Source: Candidatus Sodaliphilus fimicaballi (GTDB lineage: Bacteria > Bacteroidota > Bacteroidia > Bacteroidales > Muribaculaceae). Taken from it: a stretch of 14,255 nucleotides of DNA. Both the position numbers and the translations under genes were made by a program. Under the pieces are notes generated by a model that saw only the letters and a list, made by a program, of their open reading frames with translations, did no database searches and was not told the DNA's origin. Of the stretch, positions 1 to 5,953 are shown piece by piece. How positions within the stretch are numbered: position 1 is the first letter of the stretch; each line of letters opens with the position of its first letter. The stretch is taken from NCBI GenBank assembly GCA_018065165.1, contig JAGHTV010000446.1, positions 1 through 14,255 of the forward strand, written 5' to 3'.

Positions 1-10
1 GATGTTTTAG

Positions 11-85
11 GCCCCCTACGGGGAGAGCGGTATGGCTTCGCCATATCTTCTATACCCCCACCGCCGCTACGCTCGGCGGTGGGGG
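11..85. repeat. Cluster of GC-rich palindromes (hairpin modules)
   Basis: Three perfect inverted repeats lie side by side: a 4-bp stem at 13-16/20-23 with loop TAC, a 6-bp stem at 31-36/40-45 with loop TTC, and a 12-bp stem at 55-66/74-85 with a 7-base loop. They share the loop style (TAC or TTC between C and G) of the hairpins in the tandem repeat that follows. I see no open frame that makes sense here. The block may extend left of the window. It looks like a REP/BIME-type palindromic element, but no family is recognised. Confidence 0.6.
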
Positions 86-382
86 TTATCAACATAGCGG
101 CTTGCCGCTATGTATATTGCCCTACGGGCAAGTCTGGGATTACCATAGCATGTCTCGTGTCGACAACTATAGCCGCCAGCTCACTCCATCCAGCTCGCTC
201 TGCTCGGTTATCAACATAGCGGCTAGCCGCTATGTATATTGCCCTACGGGCAAGTCTGAGATTACCATAGCATGTCTCGTGTCGACAACTATAGCCGCCA
301 GCTCACTCTCTCCAGCTCGCTTTGCTCGGTTATCAACATGGCGGCTAGCCGCTATCTATATTGCCCTCTGGGCAAGTCTGAG
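85..382. repeat. 122-bp tandem repeat, 2.4 copies, each with two hairpins
   Basis: Copies start at 85, 207 and 329, an exact 122-bp period. The first two are full length and differ at about 5 of 122 positions. The third stops after 54 bases at 382, where unrelated AT-rich sequence begins. Each copy has an 8-bp palindrome with a 2-base spacer (94-101/104-111, 216-223/226-233, 338-345/348-355) and a 6-bp hairpin (117-131, 239-253, 361-375). Copies 1 and 2 also carry the 8-bp palindrome TGTCGACA. Because 122 is not a multiple of three, the long plus-strand frame running through the repeat reads each copy differently, so it is very unlikely to encode protein. The role is unknown. Confidence 0.85.
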
Positions 383-475
383 AAATGTCCATTATATACG
401 CTATGGAAGAAATCATCTCTATAGATATAGACTTCCTGCTATTGTAACAACTACAGGTTTATTTCTTGTTTTTTG

Positions 476-603
476 CCTTGACGAGGATGTGAGCCTTCGG
501 CAGGAAGGTGATGGCATGAGCGCATGGTTTTATCTGGTAGCTTGCTTATGGGTAAAACTTGCGCTCATGCCGTCAGAGGCGATAGCCTCCATCCTCGTCA
601 AGG
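476..603 (+). ncRNA. Candidate structured RNA, long interrupted hairpin
   Basis: Positions 476-489 pair perfectly with 590-603 (14 bp). Inside, 513-524 pair with 560-571 (12 bp), extended outward by 509-512/572-575 with one G-T wobble, and inward by 527-532/553-558. The central bubble has about 19 unpaired bases on the 5' side and, on the 3' side, a small hairpin (577-581/586-590 region, GAGGC/GCCTC). A T-rich run from 606 would terminate a plus-strand transcript. No good TAnnTTTG promoter is visible upstream. The shape (closing stem, asymmetric bubble with a 3' hairpin, long apical stem) recalls 6S RNA, but at 128 nt it is short and I recognise no signature. A MITE-like palindromic element is the main alternative. 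Confidence 0.5.
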
Positions 604-676
604 GGTTTTTATTGGTTTTTGTTATTTTTTTCGTTAGAAAACAGCGACTACCCCCGCCTTTTTTTAGACTGAGCCC

Positions 677-712
677 AAAAAAACAAGGCTCCACAACAAT
701 CGTGTGGAGCCT
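677..712 (-). terminator. Rho-independent terminator of ssb
   Basis: A perfect 10-bp stem (686-695/703-712) with a 7-base loop is followed on the minus strand by a near-continuous T run (677-683). It lies about 30 bases after the ssb stop codon. Confidence 0.85.
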
Positions 713-739
713 GTATCTTTTTAAGCTTACAATCAGGAC

Positions 740-1111
740 TTAGCCCTGCTGTGGCTGTTGTTGCTGCTCTTGCTGACGGGGAGCACCCAGCAGTTCAAAG
801 TTGTCAACATAAATCTCGGTGACATAACGCTTGATTTGGTTATTGTCTTCCCAAGCACGAGTACGGAGCTTACCCTCGATGTAAAGTTGAGTGCCTTTCT
901 TTATATAGTTAGCAGCCACCTCGGCATTGCGTCCCCACATCACGATGTTGTGCCACTCGGTGCGCTCAGGCACTTGTGTGCCATTGGCAGCGGTGTAGCC
1001 ACGGTCGGTGGTAGCAAGAGGGAACGAAACTACGGTTTGGCCCTGCGAGGGGTAGCGAACGTCGGGATCCTTGCCCGCACGTCCTAGTAAGATAACTTTG
1101 TTAATCGACAT
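740..1111 (-). CDS. ssb: Single-stranded DNA-binding protein, short form without acidic tip
   Basis: This 123-residue protein is an SSB, which coats single-stranded DNA during replication, repair and recombination. The OB-fold runs over residues 1-110 with family signatures: MSINKVILLGRAGKDPDVRY at the start, RTEWHNIVMWGRNAE near the middle, and KGTQLYIEGKLRTRAWEDN followed by RYVTEIYVDNFELL. The remaining tail is only a dozen residues, Gln-rich, ending PQQG. Bacterial SSBs normally end in an acidic DDDIPF or DDLPF tip that recruits partner proteins. It is absent here, and no other frame just beyond the stop encodes it. The start ATG is preceded by an A-rich leader typical of Bacteroidetes. 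The gene lies 86 bases after argR on the same strand and has its own terminator. It may be a secondary SSB paralog. Confidence 0.95.
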   Translation of the reverse strand: MSINKVILLGRAGKDPDVRYPSQGQTVVSFPLATTDRGYTAANGTQVPERTEWHNIVMWGRNAEVAANYIKKGTQLYIEGKLRTRAWEDNNQIKRYVTEIYVDNFELLGAPRQQEQQQQPQQG

Positions 1112-1173
1112 AGTATTTTATTGTTTTTAATTGTGTCAATAACTATAGAGCAAACCTCGTGCCAACCGTCATA

Positions 1174-1189
1174 CTACCTGACACGGTAG
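1174..1189. promoter_or_regulatory. Inverted repeat CTACC-N6-GGTAG between argR and ssb
   Basis: CTACC at 1174-1178 and GGTAG at 1185-1189 form an operator-like dyad in the argR-ssb gap, upstream of ssb. The same half-sites with the same 6-base spacing occur upstream of argR at 1770-1785. I know no regulator with this site. Confidence 0.4.
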
Positions 1190-1197
1190 AATAGTCG

Positions 1198-1683
1198 TCA
1201 GTCCTCCTTGTAAGAGATGAAATTCTCAAAGAAGAGGCGCGCCTGCTCGTGTGTGACACCCTCGCGCAAGATGGCGAAGACGGTGTCGGCACCAGCAATG
1301 GTGCCCAGGATCTCGTCGCTATGACTCATGTCGATGTCATAAGCAAGACCTGTTGCATAACCATTACGAGTCTTGATCACAGCAAAGTTGCCCGAGAATT
1401 CAATAGAAGTGGGACCAGCGTGAGAGGCCACCGACGATGTGGTTTGACCATGTTCGAGCATCTTGTTGTGCACCTCGTTGCTGTCGGGTATCATATACAT
1501 GTAAGTACCCTTGTCGGTCGCGACCTTAGTGGCACGCAACGTTTTCAAGTCACGCGATAATGTTGCTTGAGTAACCTCAATGCCTCGGTTTTCAAGCATC
1601 TTGCACAGTTCTCCCTGACTAGCTATGCAATTGTTATTTATCAGCTCTAATATTATTTGAGCTCTGTTTCTTTTCTTTTTCAC
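1198..1683 (-). CDS. argR: Arginine repressor ArgR
   Basis: This is a hexameric, arginine-responsive repressor of arginine metabolism genes, 161 residues, close to the usual ~150-160. The N-terminal winged helix-turn-helix carries the family signature VTQATLSRDLK (residues 37-47). The C-terminal oligomerisation and arginine-binding domain has LGTIAGADTVFAIL (126-139). The classical motif is GTIAGDDT, so the first of the two ligand-contacting aspartates is alanine here; this may be normal for the lineage. Translation starts at a GTG (1681-1683), preceded by a purine-rich AAAGGG a few bases upstream, an unusually good Shine-Dalgarno match for this genome. No arginine biosynthesis gene is adjacent; ssb follows. 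A promoter candidate lies about 220 bases upstream, which leaves a long leader. Confidence 0.95.
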   Translation of the reverse strand: MKKKRNRAQIILELINNNCIASQGELCKMLENRGIEVTQATLSRDLKTLRATKVATDKGTYMYMIPDSNEVHNKMLEHGQTTSSVASHAGPTSIEFSGNFAVIKTRNGYATGLAYDIDMSHSDEILGTIAGADTVFAILREGVTHEQARLFFENFISYKED

Positions 1684-1769
1684 AACCCTTTCAATTTTTA
1701 TTCTTTACACAATCCTTGGAACACACCTATATAAGGCTATACATGAGGTTTATAAATTACGTTAACACT

Positions 1770-1814
1770 CTACCGTATGCGGTAGACCTTTGTTACAAAC
1801 ATTACAATATGCAT
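1770..1814 (-). promoter_or_regulatory. Possible arginine leader peptide ORF upstream of argR
   Basis: A 14-codon minus-strand frame begins with ATG at 1812-1814 and ends with TAG at 1770-1772. It would encode MHIVMFVTKVYRIR. Two arginine codons (CGC, CGG) sit within the last four sense codons and fall inside the inverted repeat CTACC-N6-GGTAG (1770-1785). It lies in the predicted argR leader, about 90 bases before the GTG start. This could be a leader peptide coupling arginine supply to argR expression, an operator, or chance. No matching terminator/antiterminator pair could be confirmed by eye. Confidence 0.25.
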
Positions 1815-1898
1815 CTTTCAGGACACTATCAAACAACTACTTTGCAGCTACGCTATTCAATAGTAGTCCCATAAAGCTTTCAGCAAGTAATTAGGTTA

Positions 1899-1930
1899 CA
1901 AAATTAAACCATTTGCGCTTACGTTGCAAA
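1899..1930 (-). promoter_or_regulatory. Predicted Bacteroidetes-type promoter for argR
   Basis: On the minus strand, TTTG (1927-1930) is followed after exactly 20 bases by TAATTTTG (1899-1906), matching the -33/-7 consensus TTTG...TAnnTTTG. Transcription would begin near 1892 and give a leader of about 210 nt before the argR GTG codon. Confidence 0.6.
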
Positions 1931-2107
1931 AAAATCGCCTATTTTTTTCACATTTTTTCAACTTTATCATTCTAATGCAAAAAAATATAGGACGAAAGCC
2001 AATATTTATGCGTTTCGGTAGGGGTGTTCACGCTTGCTGCAACAGGGCAACATATGGCTCCACCCACCGTGCATTGTGAACACGCAACACTAGTCACAAA
2101 CTGGTAT
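1931..2107. other. Intergenic stretch, possible folded element at 2024-2083
   Basis: The region between the argR promoter and the tRNA-Lys terminator has no credible ORF. It contains A/T-rich tracts and one GC-richer block, where GTGTTCAC (2024-2031) pairs with GTGAACAC (2076-2083) around 44 bases holding smaller stems such as TTGC/GCAA (2034-2037/2047-2050). Read on the minus strand it shares TGTTCACAA, TGCACG and GCCCT, in that order, with the surE leader. Confidence 0.3.
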
Positions 2108-2149
2108 AAAAAACAAAAACCGACGACTTATTTCTAAATCATCGGTTTT
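2108..2149 (-). terminator. Terminator downstream of tRNA-Lys
   Basis: An 11-bp stem with one G-T wobble (2116-2126/2139-2149) and a 12-base loop is followed on the minus strand by a T-rich run. It begins 4 bases after the tRNA 3' end. Confidence 0.8.
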
Positions 2150-2152
2150 CAG

Positions 2153-2225
2153 TGACCCCGGTGGGACTCGAACCCACGACCCATTGATTAAGAGTCAATT
2201 GCTCTATCAGCTGAGCTACGGAGTC
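2153..2225 (-). tRNA. tRNA-Lys (anticodon CTT)
   Basis: A complete 73-nt cloverleaf is visible on the minus strand. The acceptor stem GACTCCG pairs with CGGGGTC with one G-T wobble, and the discriminator is A. The D arm reads TAGCTCAGCTGATAGAGCA. The anticodon stem ATTGA/TCAAT encloses loop CTCTTAA with anticodon CTT, and the T arm is GTGGG-TTCGAGT-CCCAC. The CCA end is not encoded. It reads AAG lysine codons. Confidence 0.97.
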
Positions 2226-2250
2226 ATGCGTCATTTCGCATTTGTGATTG

Positions 2251-2284
2251 CAAAGGTACTGCTTTTTTTGAACTAACAAGCAAA
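2251..2284 (-). promoter_or_regulatory. Promoter of tRNA-Lys
   Basis: On the minus strand TACCTTTG (2251-2258) matches the -7 element TAnnTTTG. TTG at 2277-2279 (18 bases away) or TTTG at 2281-2284 (22 bases away) can serve as the -33 element. The mature tRNA begins about 25 bases further on. Confidence 0.7.
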
Positions 2285-2398
2285 AACGACAAAAAAATGA
2301 GATTTTTTCGCGATTTTTTTATTTTTGAGCTTCCTCTCGCGCGCGCGAACAATATAATATACATAACACAGGAAATTTGCGCCATCGCAACTCATTTC

Positions 2399-2429
2399 TT
2401 GCTCATTTGCAACTAAAGTTGTACCTTTG
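2399..2429 (+). promoter_or_regulatory. Promoter of the acyl-CoA ligase gene
   Basis: TTG at 2399-2401 is followed after 20 bases by TACCTTTG (2422-2429), identical to the -7 element of the divergent tRNA promoter. Between the elements lies an inverted repeat CAACT-AA-AGTTG (2410-2421) abutting the -7 element, a possible operator. Start would be near 2436, about 20 bases before the ATG. Confidence 0.7.
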
Positions 2430-2455
2430 TAAATCATAAACAAATTCATATTGCT

Positions 2456-4117
2456 ATGTTAAAAGAGAACACGATTAAGTTATACGAGAAAAGCTTTATC
2501 GACAACTGGGAGTTGCCCGCCATAAGCGACTATAACGAGAAAACCACCCTCACCTATGGAGAATTTGCTCGCAACATTGCTCGCATGCATCTGCTGTATG
2601 AGCAATGCGGCATCAAGCAGGGCGACAAGATTGCCCTCATAGGCAAGAACACCCCCAACTGGGTGATCGTGTTCATCAGCACCATCACTTATGGAGCCGT
2701 AATCGTACCCATCTTGCAAGACTTCAACCCCAACGATGCCCAGCACATCATCAATCACAGCGAGGCCAAGTTGCTGTTTGCTAGCAAGAGCATTTGGGAC
2801 ACACTCGACTTTGACCAGCTGCTCAACATACGCGCCGCCATCTCGCTCGACGATCGCAAGATACTTGCCGAGAAGGCCGATGAGAATGTGAGCAAGCACC
2901 TGTATAACCTCACCCGCTCGTTCAACCGCAAGTACAAGAGCGGTTTCTATCGCAACGACATTCGCTACCCCGACATCGCCGGCGACCAGCTCATGGAAAT
3001 CAACTACACATCGGGCACCACCGGCTTCAGTAAGGGTGTAATGATTACAGGCAACAACATTTGCGGCAACCTCGTGTATGGCATGAACTCAGGCTTGTGC
3101 CATCAAGGGTCACGCCACCTGTCATTCTTGCCACTGGCTCACGCCTATGGTTGTGCATTTGACATGCTATGCCCGCTTGCAGCTGGATCACACATCACAC
3201 TGCTGGGCCGCATCCCCTCACCCAAGATTCTGGTCAAGGCAATGAACGAGATAAAGCCCAACCTGGTAATTTGCGTACCACTGGTGCTTGAGAAGATATA
3301 TAGCAAGATGATTGTGCCCATGATAAGCAAGGGCATGCTGCGCTGGGCTCTGGCAGTGCCATTCCTCGACAACAAGATTTATGCACAAATACGCAAAAAA
3401 CTTATCGAGGCCTTTGGCGGCGAGTTTGAAGAGGTAATCGTGGGCGGTGCCGCATTCAATGCCGAGGTCGAGGACTTCCTGTACAAGATCAAGTTCCCCT
3501 TCACCGTGGGCTATGGCATGACCGAGTGTGCTCCACTGGTGAGCCACACCCCCTGGCGTGAGTTTGTACCCCACAGTGCAGGACATGTGCTGCCTGGCAT
3601 CATGGAGTGCAAGATCATAAGCGACGACCCCGAGAACATTCCCGGTGAGATATGCGTGCGTGGCGAGAACGCCATGATGGGCTACTTCCACAACGAGGAG
3701 GCTACCAAGAATGTCATCGACGAGGACGGCTGGTTGCACACTGGCGACATGGGTACACTGAGCGCCGATGGCACAGTATTCATTCGCGGTCGCCTCAAGA
3801 CCATGCTCCTGAGCAGCAACGGACAGAACATCTACCCCGAGGAGATTGAAGCAAAGCTCAACAACATGCTCTATGTGAACGAGAGCCTCGTAATAGAACG
3901 CGAAGGCAAGCTCATAGCGCTCGTTTATCCCGACTACGAGTCAATGGATCAGCTGGGCGTTACACCCGAGCAACTGCCCGAGCAGATGGAGAAAATACGC
4001 GGCGAGCTTAACAAACTCGTTGCTCCCTATGAGCGTATTGCAAAAATCCAACTCATCGCCAACGAATTTGAGAAGACTCCCAAGAAGAGCATCAAGCGTT
4101 ATTTGTACACCAATTGA
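2456..4117 (+). CDS. AMP-forming acyl-CoA ligase (long-chain fatty acid type)
   Basis: This 553-residue member of the ANL superfamily activates a carboxylic acid, probably a fatty acid, with ATP to an acyl-adenylate and then a thioester. Motifs appear in order: ATP/AMP-binding P-loop YTSGTTGFSKG (184-194), GYGMTE (352-357), GWLHTGD (425-431) with the ribose-binding Asp, hinge RGRLK (444-448), and QNIYPEEIE (457-465). The C-terminus reads KTPKKSIKRYLY; it holds several lysines where the catalytic one is expected, but the register against other long-chain ligases is uncertain by eye. No membrane segment or signal peptide is evident, so it is likely cytosolic or peripheral. It is transcribed alone, divergent from tRNA-Lys. 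The exact acyl substrate (membrane lipid recycling, exogenous fatty acids or an aryl acid) cannot be told from sequence. Confidence 0.9.
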   Translation: MLKENTIKLYEKSFIDNWELPAISDYNEKTTLTYGEFARNIARMHLLYEQCGIKQGDKIALIGKNTPNWVIVFISTITYGAVIVPILQDFNPNDAQHIINHSEAKLLFASKSIWDTLDFDQLLNIRAAISLDDRKILAEKADENVSKHLYNLTRSFNRKYKSGFYRNDIRYPDIAGDQLMEINYTSGTTGFSKGVMITGNNICGNLVYGMNSGLCHQGSRHLSFLPLAHAYGCAFDMLCPLAAGSHITLLGRIPSPKILVKAMNEIKPNLVICVPLVLEKIYSKMIVPMISKGMLRWALAVPFLDNKIYAQIRKKLIEAFGGEFEEVIVGGAAFNAEVEDFLYKIKFPFTVGYGMTECAPLVSHTPWREFVPHSAGHVLPGIMECKIISDDPENIPGEICVRGENAMMGYFHNEEATKNVIDEDGWLHTGDMGTLSADGTVFIRGRLKTMLLSSNGQNIYPEEIEAKLNNMLYVNESLVIEREGKLIALVYPDYESMDQLGVTPEQLPEQMEKIRGELNKLVAPYERIAKIQLIANEFEKTPKKSIKRYLYTN

Positions 4118-4313
4118 TGCCAAAAATGCAAGAAAAATATGTTTTTGAACATATAGAGTCTCTTTATAACACAATTTAACATTTCAGATATACTCCAAAA
4201 TTTCCTTAATTATTTCGCTTTATATCAGTTAGTTAATTTGTATTTATAGACAATTTTGCACCAAAATTGGTATTTTTCTCAAATTTTGCAATGAAAAAAA
4301 AGGCAAAAAAAAA

Positions 4314-4343
4314 TTTGCATATAAAAAATTTGACTTAAATTTG
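4314..4343 (+). promoter_or_regulatory. Promoter of the small lipoprotein gene
   Basis: TTTG (4314-4317), 18 bases, then TAAATTTG (4336-4343): a strong match to the Bacteroidetes consensus in a very AT-rich stretch. Start near 4350 leaves an AT-rich leader of about 45 nt. Confidence 0.8.
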
Positions 4344-4393
4344 CACAGTTTTTCAAACAGACAATATTGTTTTATTATTTAAATTTTTAAGAA

Positions 4394-4597
4394 ATGAAGA
4401 AGTTAGTTTTATTACTTGCTGTTGTATTTGGTGTATCTTTCGTATCTTGCAACCAAGCTGAGCAGGCTGCTGAGTCTGTAGACAGCGCTGCTGTTGAGGT
4501 TGTTGATAGCGCTGCTGCTGCTGTTGATAGCGTAGCTGATTCAGCTGCTGCTGTTGTTGATAGCGCTGCTGCTGTTGTTGAAGAGGCTGCTAAGTAA
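4394..4597 (+). CDS. Small Ala/Val/Asp-Ser repeat lipoprotein
   Basis: This 67-residue protein begins with a lipoprotein signal peptide (residues 1-18: MKK, hydrophobic core, FVSC lipobox) with the lipidated Cys at 19. The mature part is only 49 residues, made almost entirely of A, V, D, S and E in a repeating VDSAAAV pattern. The acidic D-S steps recur mainly every 7-8 residues (30, 38, 45, 49, 56), as in a helical heptad-type rod, and the chain ends EEAAK. DNA repeats (GATAGCGCTGCTGCTGTTG-like) underlie this. It has its own strong promoter and terminator, so it is probably abundant and envelope-located. The layout (lipidated N-terminus, short helical body, C-terminal lysine) resembles Braun's Lpp, though homology is not claimed. 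Similar small Ala-rich lipoproteins occur in Bacteroidales, function unknown. Confidence 0.85.
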   Translation: MKKLVLLLAVVFGVSFVSCNQAEQAAESVDSAAVEVVDSAAAAVDSVADSAAAVVDSAAAVVEEAAK

Positions 4598-4650
4598 TTT
4601 GGCATCCCTGCACAAGCAGAGACATCAAAAACAACAAACGAAGAGTTTGG

Positions 4651-4690
4651 AGCTGTTCGCCCGCAAGGGTTTGAACAGCTTTTTTCTTTT
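4651..4690 (+). terminator. Terminator of the lipoprotein gene
   Basis: An 8-bp stem (4651-4658/4673-4680) is topped by CCC/GGG closing a GCAA tetraloop (4660-4669). It is followed at once by a T-rich run from 4680. It lies about 50 bases after the stop codon. Confidence 0.9.
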
Positions 4691-4705
4691 ATAGCCCAGC
4701 CTGTA

Positions 4706-4817
4706 CTAGGCTTTCTAGGTTTTCTAGGCCATCTAGGCCGTCTAGGTTCTCTAGATGTTCTAGATTATCTAGAAATTCTAGGGATTATAGGGATTCTAGA
4801 ATCTCCAGAGAGTATAG
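4706..4817. repeat. CTAG array with exact 9-bp period, 13 units
   Basis: CTAG occurs at 4706, 4715, 4724, 4733, 4742, 4751, 4760, 4769, 4778 and 4796. The in-phase slots at 4787, 4805 and 4814 hold one-base variants (ATAG, CCAG, ATAG). Each unit is three or four variable bases plus TCTAG followed by G or A. The array sits between the terminators of two convergent genes. In one plus frame it would read (x-Ser-Arg)n and in another (Leu-Gly-x)n, but neither has its own start codon, so it is taken as non-coding. CTAG is usually a rare tetramer in bacteria, and strict spacing with variable filler suggests selection on the motif or descent from a slipped 9-mer. Confidence 0.9.
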
Positions 4818-4855
4818 GCTATTAAATCTATCACGGCAATCTTTCCCACTATAAC

Positions 4856-4890
4856 AAAACAAGCTCCACCCTAAGGGCGGAGCTTGTTTT
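4856..4890 (-). terminator. Terminator of nagB, probably bidirectional
   Basis: A 12-bp perfect stem (4856-4867/4879-4890) with A on the left flank and T on the right can terminate in both directions. CCC/GGG pairs inside the loop. It lies about 20 bases after the nagB stop codon. Confidence 0.85.
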
Positions 4891-4909
4891 ATATATAAGA
4901 CTGTTTATA

Positions 4910-5722
4910 TTACAGTTCCATGCTTTGGGGATCGAGGTTCTTGCTCTCGATATCCTTGAAGTAGCGATATGTGCTCACCTTGAGTTCCATTACAGCATTC
5001 TCGTCGGCAATGATGACAGCCTTGCGGTGCATTTGCAGTGCGCTAAGTGTACACATGTGTGATACGCCACCTTCAACAGCAGCTTGCAATGCGCGAGCCT
5101 TGTTGTAACCATTAACGATAATCATGACGCTCTTGGCAGCCATTACAGTGCCTACGCCCACTGTGAGTGCAGTCTTGGGCACCTTGTTAACGTCGTTGTC
5201 AAAGAAACGGCTGTTGGCGATGATTGTATCTTGTGTAAGAGTCTTCTGGCGAGTGAGCGATGTGAGTGATGACATGGGCTCGTTGAAAGCGATGTGTCCG
5301 TCGGGACCTACGCCACCCATAAACAGGTCGATACCACCAGCGGCAGCAATGCGAGCCTCATAGTCGGCACATTCCTTCTCCAGATCCTCGGCGTTGCCGT
5401 TGAGAATGTTTACATTCTCGGGCTTGATGTCGATGTGTGAGAAGAAGTTGTTCCACATGAATGAGTGGTAGCTCTCGGGGTGCTCCTCGGGCAGACCACA
5501 GTACTCGTCCATATTGAATGTAATCACATTCTTGAACGATACCTTACCTGCCTTGTTGAGCTCGATAAGCTTCTTGTACATGCCCAGGGGTGAACTGCCA
5601 GTGGGGCAACCCAGTACGAAGGGCTTCTCGGGTGTGGGATTAGCTGCATTAATGCGTGATGCTACATAGCGTGCTGCCCATTCACTTACCTGCTCGTAAT
5701 TAGGTTCAATAATAAGTCTCAT
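4910..5722 (-). CDS. nagB: Glucosamine-6-phosphate deaminase NagB
   Basis: It converts glucosamine-6-phosphate to fructose-6-phosphate and ammonia, the entry of amino sugars into glycolysis. The 270-residue length fits the E. coli-type enzyme (266). Active-site residues fall at the same numbers as in E. coli: D72 in NMDEY, and D141, H143 and E148 in [13 protein letters not shown]. The phosphate loop [11 protein letters not shown] spans 39-49. Residues known from E. coli as the GlcNAc-6-phosphate allosteric site are also present (S151, R158, K160, T161, Y254), so allosteric activation is plausible. It is monocistronic, convergent with the lipoprotein gene and divergent from surE; a -7 element lies about 55 bases upstream of its ATG. 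No nagA or transport gene is adjacent, but a NagB-like paralog starts at 13586. Confidence 0.97.
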   Translation of the reverse strand: MRLIIEPNYEQVSEWAARYVASRINAANPTPEKPFVLGCPTGSSPLGMYKKLIELNKAGKVSFKNVITFNMDEYCGLPEEHPESYHSFMWNNFFSHIDIKPENVNILNGNAEDLEKECADYEARIAAAGGIDLFMGGVGPDGHIAFNEPMSSLTSLTRQKTLTQDTIIANSRFFDNDVNKVPKTALTVGVGTVMAAKSVMIIVNGYNKARALQAAVEGGVSHMCTLSALQMHRKAVIIADENAVMELKVSTYRYFKDIESKNLDPQSMEL

Positions 5723-5775
5723 AGTCTATATCCGTTTTAAAGTTTTTATTTTTGTATCAGAGTATTTCTACACTG

Positions 5776-5783
5776 CAAAGTTA
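5776..5783 (-). promoter_or_regulatory. Promoter -7 element of nagB
   Basis: On the minus strand TAACTTTG matches TAnnTTTG, giving a start near 5770 and a leader of about 45 nt. A well-spaced TTTG -33 element is not evident. Confidence 0.5.
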
Positions 5784-5953
5784 CTCATTAATCCACATTT
5801 TTCAAACTATTTATTGCGCTTTCTTTTTCTTATAGAAAAAGTTTTGCTCGCTCACTGGTTACAAAAGGCACAAAGTTGCCCTCTTTTATAGTTAAAGTGG
5901 CATAATACAACGATTTTACTCTCTTACCACTTCCTACTTAGTCAAATAATTAG

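Noticed and set aside
85..382. CRISPR array
   Set aside because: The unit is 122 bp and repeats as a whole with no unique spacers; no cas genes are present.
476..603. Retron-type msr/msd RNA
   Set aside because: Outer inverted repeats and a long inner stem are superficially similar, but no reverse transcriptase gene is in the window.
102..743. Plus-strand open frame of 213 codons at the left end
   Set aside because: It runs through the 122-bp tandem repeat in shifting frames, through the hairpin RNA and the ssb terminator, has no recognisable domain, and overlaps no plausible promoter or leader.
3218..3739. Long minus-strand frame inside the acyl-CoA ligase
   Set aside because: It mirrors a conserved, motif-rich coding gene and has no promoter or family resemblance. 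Similar shadow frames in gltX and the acyltransferase were dropped for the same reason.
4598..4825. Read-through extension of the lipoprotein into a (Leu-Gly-x)n tail
   Set aside because: The TAA stop is followed by a strong GNRA-loop terminator before the repeat, and nothing indicates stop-codon read-through.
4675..4854. Open frame reading (x-Ser-Arg)n across the CTAG array
   Set aside because: No ATG, GTG or TTG start in a sensible place; openness follows from the 9-bp period putting TAG out of this frame. A DNA-level array is a simpler reading.
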